Positions 55,545 through 64,000 of a stretch of DNA of 64,000 nucleotides are shown piece after piece. Made by a program: the position numbers and the translations under genes. Where the stretch lies: NCBI RefSeq assembly GCF_000471905.2, contig NW_006499728.1:4197174-4261173 (forward strand), read 5' to 3'. Position 1 is the first letter of the stretch. Each line of letters starts with the position of its first letter. Source of the stretch: Amborella trichopoda (taxonomy: Eukaryota; Streptophyta; Magnoliopsida; Amborellales; Amborellaceae). The notes under the pieces were generated by a model. The model worked only from the letters and a program-made list of their open reading frames with translations. It did no database searches and was not told the origin of the DNA.

Positions 55545-55805
55545 AAATAAACATAATATAGGCACCACGGTGCTTATACTTTTCCCACATGTTTATCGCA
55601 ATTTCTTCTCGAAATTCGATCAATTTATCCCTATCCCTTTGATTCCTCCCAAAACCTTCAAATGTCGGTACAATAACCTCCTCTTTCTCCTCAATGTGGC
55701 CATCAATCTCATAATCTGGTTGAGCACTATCAATACCCATGATAAAGTAATGTAAGATGCAAACTATCTTCACTTGTGTCTTAAATGGGTGTGTAGTCGC
55801 GACTT
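55545..55805 (-). pseudogene. PIF/Harbinger-type transposase C-terminal remnant
   Basis: Minus-strand CILHYFIMG (compare the family's CxLHNFI), an acidic DYEIDGHIEEKEEV stretch, then KLIEFREEIAINMWEKY match the C-terminal end of plant DDE_Tnp_4 transposases and the ALP1-like proteins derived from them. The catalytic region is absent. Confidence 0.6.
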
Positions 55806-56094
55806 TCATTATTGAAAATCGATATGTTAATACTCTGAATGACTATTGTATGGTATTTCTTAAAAAAGAATGTCTCTTATTGAAAAGTTCCTAGTAGTCT
55901 CAGGCCTTTTGGCCACTACCACATAAAATCACGCGTGTTTTACAATAAGGGGATAGAAATCTTGGGTAGAATTAAAGGCAACATAGATAAAGCAAGCTGA
56001 CCCCGAGATCCACCCCAATATGATACCAGAATGGAGCTTTCCTACAAGTAATTGGAACAATCCAACGAGCAATAGATAAGAAAGGGGCTTGATA

Positions 56095-56495
56095 AATCTC
56101 CATCCTCAAAAAAACCTAGGATTTGATTTAAAAGGGTTGAGAATCGATTGGGTTTTCCTATAAATTTGTCGAGTGTTTATACCGTGCTCTTCAAGGAGAG
56201 GCAAATTGTCTTCAAACATAGGGTTTCCATAGATGGGACTAAGAAATAGGAGGAGGTGGAAGCAGAGCTCATGTCAAAGGACATGAAAGGAAGATTGGGG
56301 TTAGGATTATGATTAGGGGGGCGAGACTGAGGCATGGTTTGGGATTGGAAAGGAGAAGAAGGAGCTCTTCTTTGTTGAGGGCCTGGATTTGGGAAAATCA
56401 CAAGAGGGACGTTGAATTCTCTAGATGAAGGCATTGAAGAGAGAGCAGAGAAACCAAGAACAAGAAAGAGAAGGGCCCGTAAAAAGAAAGGCCTG
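56095..56495 (-). pseudogene. Possible exon or pseudogene encoding a Pro/Asn-rich peptide with a hydrophobic leader
   Basis: After a good acceptor (CTATTGCAG|GCCTTTC at 56495) the minus strand reads a hydrophobic segment (RALLFLVLGFSALSS), then VIFPNPGPQQRRAPSSPFQ, SRPPNHNPNPNLPF and STSSYFL. A one-base shift then continues PIYGNPMFEDNLPLLEEHGI to a TGA near 56105. There is no ATG at the apparent start (TTG). The composition suggests a secreted protein, possibly broken by a frameshift. Family not recognised. Confidence 0.35.
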
Positions 56496-56519
56496 CAATA
56501 GGGCAAGAGGTAGGGAGAG

Positions 56520-57690
56520 AGACCGGGGATGTTAATCCTAAATTTTAGAAAACAAATATTTTTTTGGATGTCTCTAAATTAGCAAGAGATATGGGCATAA
56601 AGATTTTATCCTTACGTGATCTCTCTAGGTTTTTTATTTATTTGGGTAGAGCCTATTATTTAGGATCTAAATTTATAAATACGTCCTACTTAGATTAGGA
56701 TAAAGCCTTAGGTCCACAAATAAATAGGGATAAAATTATTTTTTGATAAAGTTAGGAAAGTTAAGATTCGTTTTATGCTTATCTTTGGGGCTTTGTTCTC
56801 TTTATATAAAGATGTTTTTCTAGAAAGATGTATGTATGAAAAAAAGTAGCCCATACGATGGGTGCACTTTTAAGTTTGTCCTCTCTTATTGAGATATATT
56901 GTAGTGAGAGTAAGTGCATAGAAACTAGAGAGGAACTTTTGGGGGTTTTTTTACAGAAAGATAAAAATATAGAGATAAAGGCTTTGTGAGAGATTGAGTA
57001 TCTGGTTCTCCCACATAAATTACTTTGTAATTCTCTTTGATTTAGTGAAAAATATCGATTGTCTTCACCCATAAATGTAATCACATCTGTGACGAACCAC
57101 GTAAATTATTGTGTTCTTTTTACAGTTATTTATTTCCTGTTTTATTTTTTTTGCTTGTTTTTATCGATTCCTTGTCCCATACCTCATTTACCAAAAAATT
57201 AACCTATTGAGTTTAGAGGTTCCGTGCACAATAAAACATGCTTTCAGCAATCCCAATCAAAACTCTAGGAAGAAATATGGCCAGGTACCGCTCAAATTCA
57301 AGCAAATCTTTAAGGTTGAGGACAAAGATGCTTCAATTGTTAATCTATTCGAGCCATCAATAACTCCAAGTGCCGGGCTTGGATGACCGATTTCAAAGTA
57401 ATTTTTCATATTTTTCCCTTTAATTTTAAGTTAATTTCCTTTTTATTTTTTGTATGCTCTTTTCTATTTTTCCTAGTTTCTTTATGGTTTCATCGACATT
57501 GTATGAGTTATATTTCCCCATACCTATCTTCCCCATACTTAGATGGGCTGCACTCTTGGGAAAGGTTTCCATACTTTCCCTACAGTATGGAAGATATATG
57601 CTTCCCTACCATCCAGCCGTTCAATTTTGATCAAAAGAGCCATTCACTGTTTGATCTTAGATCCTATGTCTCTAGTTTTTTTATAGAAAT
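56520..57690. other. Intergenic, no gene seen
   Basis: AT-rich. No supported coding region or element ends. Confidence 0.5.
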
Positions 57691-57696
57691 TTTATG

Positions 57697-58010
57697 AATA
57701 TGAAATTTGGTATGTGCCATCTTCTCATTGGGGCGCACCTATCAAGAAATATTAAAATATTTTTTTCGATAAAATATAATGACCAAAACACCCCTTGAAA
57801 CTTTCAAAGGTATTTTGGTCATTTTATTTTATTGGAAATATATTTCTTATATTTTTCGCTAGTGCGCGTTTATTAGAAGATTGAGCCTCCAAAATTTGTT
57901 GTCAAAATAGTTTATTGAAAAAAATAAAAAATAAAATAGTGTAGAGACATGACATTGTGATTGGAGCAATCTTAGCCCTCCATTCAGAATGGAGGATTGG
58001 ATAAGGGGAA
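57697..58010 (-). repeat. Dispersed repeat R, copy 2 (inverted)
   Basis: Reverse complement of 38310-38625 along its length, including the TTTCAAAGGTATTTTGGTCA hairpin region and CATTGTGATTGGAGCAATCT. Confidence 0.75.
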
Positions 58011-58401
58011 ATCAATGTTTGAAAAATCATCGATTTGGATCGAAACCATCTAATCTGGATCAGGTATCGTCCAAAACGATCCAAATTTAATAATATATGG
58101 GGATCCAAAAGAACATGGTTTTTTATATTATTTTTTAATGTCTACACGTTTTTCAATTTAAATTTCTTACATGTATCTGTAGCCATCGTTTACATTATTT
58201 TAATATTTACATTATTTTAATATGAATACCTACGGCCACAATAACTACCTAGTATATGCTAACAACCACCATAATGAGCACAAAACTTTACTTAGAAGGC
58301 TAAGAGATCGAATTTTATATGGCTATTTTAGTCGGATGTGGGACTATTCGTGTTTGTTTTTCAAATGCGATGGAAGACTTATTTTTACTTTATTTATATA
58401 A

Positions 58402-58754
58402 GGGTGTAGTTTTCATAAGGTTGCAACCTTAAATAGTCCATTTAAGGCGCGCCTCTAAATTTCATCGTAGCATATAATTTTGATGTATAAATATTATTAA
58501 GATTATCTCAAAATCTATTTTCATATTTAATTATAAAATTTTAAACTCTAAAAATGATTAAAATCGAGTAGATCTATAAATATATGAAAATCTTGAAAAT
58601 GGACGGTCTAGATAATCTGTTGTAAGATGCATCACTTTTTGGACTCTAAATCCTTTATTTTTTCATAGTCATACATCTCGATATTGAGACGATCAATTAA
58701 AGGGTTTTTCAATACTAAAACAACTTTTTCTGCAACCTTATATAAAATTTTTCC
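58402..58754 (+). mobile_element. MITE of the 15094 family
   Basis: Starts GGGTGTAGTTTTCATAAGGT and ends with the inverted counterpart TGCAACCTTATATAAAATTT then TTCC. The interior shares CTTGAAAATGGACGGTC, ATCGAGTAGATC and ATCTCGATATTGAGACGATC with 15094 and 17921. The target duplication is not exact (TTTAT shared only). Confidence 0.72.
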
Positions 58755-58759
58755 TTTAT

Positions 58760-60000
58760 TTCTTTCTCTAGCTAGTTCTTCTACTTCATGCCTTTTTTTT
58801 TTTTGTCTCATTAATAAACATAATTCGATTGTGGCAATATCGAGCAATGAACAGGCCACTATTTTATTTTTTAAATATTATCTTTATTTTTTCCTATTTT
58901 TTTAGGACTATTTTTTTGTTTTAAAATCATAACATTAAAATTTATAAGAGGTTTTATTTTTTTTAATCCTACAAAATGGAATTACTTACCCAAAAAAAAG
59001 AAATTGAATTGTTTTCTAATAATTTTGAAAGCATGTTTATTATACTATTATAATTAATAATTATACAGACGTCCAGACCAACAGTGCCTCAATATTTATC
59101 TTTTTTTTACAAAGTAATGAAATTACATAATGTATCAATTCTAATTTATTTTATAAACTAAAAAAAACACTATTTTTAAATATTCATAATGATTTTTTAA
59201 AAATATTTTGAGACAAAATTTGCTGATTTGGCCGATTCTCCTAATTTATTGTTAAATATTTAAATTTTTAAATTAGATGATAATATAAGACAAATTGCAA
59301 ATTTATTTTTATTTTCATGGTAAAATGATGATAAAACAATAAAATACATATCAATAATTTTAATTTCAGTGCATAATATTGTCTTTAGTGAGATTTTAAT
59401 AAATATTTGATGAAAATCTTCATACAAATCTCAATATTTGCATGTTAATGAAAAAAATAAAAGCTAATAATGTAGTACCCCATTTACTTAATGGATTCTT
59501 AAAAAACAACATTTATAATGAATTTTACTAATTTTTTTGAAGGTTTTTTAAAACTTAATCTGAACGATTCGACTGACTCACAATCTAGATTGCCGATTCA
59601 CCAATCCAAATGGCCTTTTGAGGTGCCCAATCAGGGGCACCAATCCGTTTTTTAAACCACCAGGGAAGTATAAATTTTTATGCTATAGAGGAAGCATAGA
59701 AAGCTTGCCTTACCACTCTTTTCTACCGAGTTTTACGTAATTCAGTTGAGAACATAAATTAGATAAGATTTCATCTAAGATCTTGGCTGTAAATATTTAT
59801 GAATCAATATGTCAAACAATTCTGGACACGTTTTTATTTATGGGCACGTACCGTCTTTTTCTCAAGAAAATTTCAATTCCAACGTATACAAACATATGCT
59901 TATAAAGGCTCTCCAGGCAAATTAGTCCTCAAGACACAAAGAAATGGAAGCTCTAAATCGAATAGTTTTCCAATTCAAAGGCAGTGGACCAGCCAAATCT
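58760..60000. other. Very AT-rich intergenic sequence
   Basis: Long A/T runs, no gene or complete repeat recognised. Confidence 0.55.
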
Positions 60001-60210
60001 AGGGCACTAGCATTTTCCTCTAGTTTAGATAAAGAATATTCATAAAGGAAAGAAAACGGTTTGAAAAACTATCTACGAAAAATTTGGAATCTGTCTACAG
60101 CGATAAAGAGCACTAGCATTGTCCTGCGGTCAAAATAAAGAAAGTTCATAGAGGAAAGACAATGGCTTGAAAAACAGTAAGAACTGCCTGCAGAAAATTT
60201 TATTTCCATA
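60001..60210. repeat. Diverged two-copy direct repeat (~107 bp)
   Basis: GGCACTAGCATTTTCCTCTA ... TAAAGAATATTCATAAAGGA at 60002 recurs as GAGCACTAGCATTGTCCTGC ... AAAGTTCATAGAGGAAAGAC at 60108. Confidence 0.7.
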
Positions 60211-60529
60211 TATATAAAGAGAGACAATGCCCTTTCATTTTCACCGAGTGTGAAGGTTCAATGTAATTAAAAGATGAAGAGTTCTCGAATTTTAACTATC
60301 ATAAAAAGGCTTAACTCGATCCTCTCAAATGGAAGCTCTGGAGCTCAAGCTTCTGAAAAACTCAGCAATGACATTTGACACTCCATTGACATGTTGCAAC
60401 ACAACTAAAAGTTTAGACCATCTATTTCGCCCAACTCTGGAAGGAGCTAGTCGAGAAAACCTCAAGAAGACAACGACTGCTAGTGAACAAAATCTTAAGG
60501 GAAATTAAAAGGACATGAATTTCTCTCAC

Positions 60530-60886
60530 CTCTTCTAGGAAATGAACCCTGTTCATTATCTAGGAAATTCCATCTCTCAACAACCAAGTGAGAAAACTCA
60601 TCACAAAACTGTGGTGCACTCTCTCTCACTGGAACTGCACTTGACAAATCTTTTGCAGTGATCAAGCAGTTGGCCAAAAGTGCAGGTATATAATCACTTG
60701 ACTCATCGCTTGGACAACTCCAGGAATCATTGGGCTCCCAAACCCTCGTAGGAAAGACATTCAAGACTATCTCAAAGAACTCTTCTTCCTCTTCCCTCTC
60801 TTCTTCACATTGTTCCTTTTGATTACCATGGGAACAATAGCCAGTCCTGTTGGTTTTCTTCTTTCCTAGAAGTTTTTTGAGGTGAG
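60530..60886 (-). CDS. Candidate internal exon of an unidentified gene
   Basis: A 357-nt open segment lies between a plausible acceptor (TGGCAG|CTCACC) and a strong donor (AGAAGAG|GTGAGA). It encodes a basic start (HLKKLLGKKK), a Cys/His patch (GYCSHGNQKEQC), an acidic run of Glu, and a mixed segment (NDSWSCPSDESSDYIPALLA, ERWNFLDNEQGSFPRR). Composition is protein-like and unlike the surroundings. The apparent N-terminal Met of the frame is a GTG. I do not recognise the family, and partner exons were not found. Confidence 0.4.
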
Positions 60887-60989
60887 CTGCCACAAATCAG
60901 AGATGCGAAAAACATTTGCTCCCATGATACAGTGTGAAGATGACCATTTTTGATGTGTTGGTGCTGGCTCTTTAAGCAGCAAGAAAGTT

Positions 60990-62330
60990 AGGAGACTGTC
61001 GACTTAGCAATGATGAGAAGGGGGCACTTTTATGTCCAAACGCAATTTCATGGACATGACTAAGACAAGGGCCAAGTCCTGTGAGGGGAGAGAGTCAAGA
61101 ACCTTACCCTGATGTGAGGAATTATCGGATAGTAAGCTGCATGTAGGATATAAGCACGAGAGCCACTTATAAACATACCAAAACATGAATCAAGGTTCAT
61201 TATTTTAATAGATTAGTGGATGCCAATGGCTGATCTCTCTCTCTCCAAGAAAAAAGATTAGTGGATGCAAGGGCCTATTATAGGTAAAAAACCGTCAGTT
61301 TAACCACCATCACCAGCTCCCATCAGTATCTTCTAGAGAGAGAGAGGATATCAAGTTGGTGGGACAGTTGGTAAAAAATACAAAAATAAAATAGGAAAGT
61401 ATAACCAACCATAACAACCATACCATGGCAAAAATCACATGTATAATGGAAGGGCATGAAATGAACTTCAATTTTATGGTAGCATGGTATTCCCATATAT
61501 GATAGAGCAGAATAACGGATCAAAATTCGTGTAACTGACCTCAATGTATAACCGACCTCGATTAATTGAAAACATGCTATGATGATACAACCCACCTAAG
61601 AGCAAAACCAGCAAATGCATGCAGGACGCACGTTAGTAGAAAATAGTCATCCTTTCAACACATGGAACCCATAAAAATTGCCGCTTCCACAGCGCTTCTC
61701 TCATGGCTAAACCAGCCATTTCTTCTTTCAAGCATAAGAACCTGTTTGAATGGAAGCAGTTCCTCTGAACGATTACACATTTTGATCCCATTGATTATGT
61801 ACTGAGACATGTTAAGGATCATTTGTTTGCTTCGAAAATAGATGATGTATTGATGTTCTAAAGCCATCGCCCACCCCAGCACAACCCAAAACATCTCTAT
61901 CAAGTTTAGGAAGTAATGCCAAAACCTTCTAACATAATAACAATGCAAACTAAATATTATTTTGTCAATCCAAGTTTTCTTCGAACAACTGTTTGGGAGT
62001 CCAACGGCGATAAGGCAAAGGATCAAAATTGATCCAGGTAGTAATAATATTCATACGTTCATCAAGTTCAAGAAATCAAGTTTTATTTTTATAATATTTA
62101 TGATTTTATTCTATATCTTTGCAGCCAAGCCAACATGGTTCTCCAAATTTACAAAAGTTATACCATTTGGATCTTAAACCTAACCACTTCCTCGTCTGGT
62201 TGTGAACATAATTGGAATACTTTTGAAGGGGTAAGGGTAATTTACATAATTGTATTAGTAATACATGAACTATAGATTTTAATTATTTAATATTTATATT
62301 AATTAATTTCATTTGATTTTATTAGATTTG
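60990..62330. other. No supported gene
   Basis: Mixed AT-rich sequence. May be introns of the gene owning the 60530-60886 segment, but no further exon is convincing. Confidence 0.4.
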
Positions 62331-62344
62331 TACAAAGAAAAGGA

Positions 62345-62725
62345 ACAGGCTTGAATAAAAAGGCCCAATGACCTAGTTTATGTCAAGTATAACTTATTCT
62401 TGTAAGACAAGTTTGCTAAGAGAGATAAGAGAAACCCTCTCATATCAAAAAATATGGACAATGCTATAGAGTGGTTATTTGATGATGATGAGGTCGAAGA
62501 GCATAAAGAATTGACACGAGACATGATCATGGATGCTTCAGGGACATTTGTCGTCCCTCCTGTGGCCACTAAATCTTCTACACAGAGGACAAGGGTTGAG
62601 GAAGAGGAGAAAGAAGAAGCAGATTCAGAGAGACGAAGGAGGACCACCAATATTTCGAGGGTGACTCCGATGCATATGATGCAAATGCAGTTGACTCTAC
62701 TTTTTCTGATGATTAATGATGAATA
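62345..62725 (+). pseudogene. hAT-family transposase C-terminal remnant
   Basis: Plus strand reads KRPNDLVYVKYNL, a typical hAT dimerisation-region end, then an in-frame stop, IEWLFDDDEVEEHKEL, an acidic linker and, after a frameshift, HQYFEGDSDAYDANAVDSTF ending SDD and TAA near 62720. Acidic tails of this kind follow the hAT dimerisation domain. The catalytic part is absent or beyond recognition. Confidence 0.6.
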
Positions 62726-63054
62726 ATGAATAATGATTAAACTTTGAACATTGATTGAAGATTCTTTTGAGTCTTCCAAGTATTACTTTTATTTTTGTTT
62801 TCTTCCTCTTTGTTGCGTATTGTGGATAGTGGATTTGTAGTTCCACTGGTTTGGTATTTGGTAACTATGGTTTGTAGTTTAGTTGTTAAAGTTTTAAGTT
62901 TTAATTGGATATGGACCGACTTATGGTTATGCTTATGGATTGTGTGCTAATGTGTAGTATACTTCTGAATATTGATGTGCTCTACATGCCTTATTCTTAT
63001 ATTTTATACAATATATATACTATTAGAAACTATAGAATCCTCATTTGATTCAAC

Positions 63055-63149
63055 TGAGCCACCCAGGTTCTGGGTGCCTAGCTAGGCATTGGGCGGCCTA
63101 GACCCCCCAAACCACCTAGCACCTGGCATAGCGCTTTTTGAAACACTGT
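63055..63149 (+). mobile_element. hAT 3' terminal region
   Basis: GC-rich CCTAG/GGGTGCC motifs end in GCGCTTTTTGAAACACTG (63131-63148), the form of a hAT terminal inverted repeat (CAGTGTTTCAAAAAGCGC on the other strand). It lies about 430 bp after the hAT transposase remnant. Confidence 0.55.
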
Positions 63150-63450
63150 GTATCAAATTCAAAGAAGTACCCCAATCCTAATTAATATGTCATGAGCAAG
63201 AAAGTGAAGGCAAACGCAGATCAATTGTTTTTCTTCTGCATGATGGCCGCTTAGGTATGGGCTTCCATTCTAGGTCTTTTTGAATAGTATTTAAGTTTGG
63301 CCCAAAAGCATTAAGGTCCTTTCTCCACCTCTTTCTCAGATCCATTTCCTGCTGCAGGTCTATTTTTATGGTGAACGACCATTCTTGCCTCAATGGCAGT
63401 TGTGGCTCAACAATGCGAGAACTTTCAAAAGCAATGAGAGGAACATGGGG
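63148..63450 (-). repeat. Right-edge duplication, copy 1, with conserved open frame
   Basis: TGTATCAAATTCAAAGAAGT ... GCGAGAACTTTCAAAAGC shares most of its length with 63529-63805. On the minus strand both copies keep the frame DLQQEMD.R.RWRKDLNAFG, then KP.PK.PSCR.K.IDLR. Family not recognised. Confidence 0.75.
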
Positions 63451-63528
63451 TAATCAGGTTACGGATTACCTGTCCCCTTAAGATTCAAGCCTTCAATTAG
63501 CATACTTTATCCTAGAAAGTTCTTGAAA

Positions 63529-63805
63529 TGTATCAAATTCAAAGAAGTACCCCAATCCGAATTAATATGTCATGAGCAAGAAGGCCAAGGAAAACGCAAA
63601 TCAATTGCTTTTCCTCTGCATGATGGCTTCTTCGGTACAGGCTTCCTTAGCAGTAAGTTTGGCCCAAAAGCATTGAGGTCCTTTCTCCACCTATTTCTCG
63701 GATCCATTTCCTGCTGCAGGTCTATTACCATTCTTGCCTCAATTTGGCATTTGTGACTCAACAATGCGAGAACTTTCAAAAGCGAAGTTAGGGACATGGG
63801 ATCCC
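63529..63805 (-). repeat. Right-edge duplication, copy 2, with conserved open frame
   Basis: Second copy, 381 bp to the right of the first, lacking about 20 bases in the middle yet keeping the same minus-strand frame (DPRNRWRKDLNAFGPNL). It may be a duplicated exon of a gene extending beyond the window. Confidence 0.75.
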
Positions 63806-64000
63806 TGTTTTCAAAAATATAAAAGCCCCAGTTATATTTCCGGCGAAAAATTGTATGACTTTTGGTGGTGGCTCATCTGTAGACTTTCTATAGAAATGGG
63901 GAAGCATGAATCACACTTGGCCCATGGGCATCACAAGACCAGGTTTACACAAGTCTCCTCATTTGGGGGTTGTCAGACTCCTCAGGAAACCCTGGACCCT

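Noticed and set aside
56177-56506. Complete ORF starting with Met at 56506
   Set aside because: The codon there is TTG. The segment is kept only as an exon or pseudogene candidate starting at the splice acceptor.
60495-60893. Complete ORF starting with Met at 60893
   Set aside because: The codon there is GTG and lies in apparent intron sequence. Kept only as an internal exon candidate.
1-64000. tRNA, rRNA, snoRNA or microRNA genes
   Set aside because: No tRNA-like fold or conserved RNA gene was recognised by eye. A covariance-model scan would be needed to exclude small ones.

Overview
The window is nuclear DNA from a flowering plant. It is AT-rich, has long GT-AG introns, carries three recognisable plant genes all on the minus strand, and is dominated by plant transposon classes (Copia LTR element, L1-type and RTE-type LINEs, a SINE, MITEs, and hAT and PIF/Harbinger remnants). 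I see no organelle, bacterial or rRNA sequence. A 521-base run of N (25219-25739) marks an assembly gap. I cannot name the species.

Left part (1-14100): a TBCC-domain-containing protein 1 (TBCCD1) gene on the minus strand. Five exons (13252-13773, 10417-10554, 8950-9351, 7645-7749, 574-714) splice in frame to 436 codons; the C-terminal exons lie beyond the left edge. A complete Copia element (2155-7351, target duplication AACTT) sits in its fourth intron in the sense orientation. Middle-left (14100-25218): no host gene. It holds an RTE-type LINE fragment, a foldback structure with a Mutator-like MITE and a SINE nested in one arm, and a near-complete but dead L1-type LINE (18484-24764) bounded by a perfect 15-bp target duplication. 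25740-33000 is a bed of MITEs, foldback elements and short tandem duplications.

Centre (33066-36600): a single-exon MCTP/FTIP-type gene (three C2 domains plus a C-terminal transmembrane region, 772 aa), followed by intergenic repeats. Right of centre (40849-44616): a four-exon 60S ribosomal protein L26 (uL24) gene with a 3-kb third intron holding two MITEs; a TATA box and telo-box motif near 50.6 kb may be its distant promoter. From 44.6 to 64 kb the content is mostly degraded mobile DNA: LINE ORF1 remnant, a second foldback element with a CCGGA-rich internal array, an LTR-like piece, Harbinger and hAT remnants, one unassigned exon candidate, and a duplicated open segment at the right edge.

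The three host genes act in unrelated processes: a TBCC/C-CAP protein linked to the microtubule organising system, a C2-domain ER/plasma-membrane protein linked to plasmodesmata and protein trafficking, and a ribosomal protein. They are co-oriented, not an operon. From memory, the TBCCD1 and MCTP3 homologues are also neighbours in Arabidopsis (At3g57890 and At3g57880), which would make this an ancient conserved gene pair now stretched about 20 kb apart by transposons.
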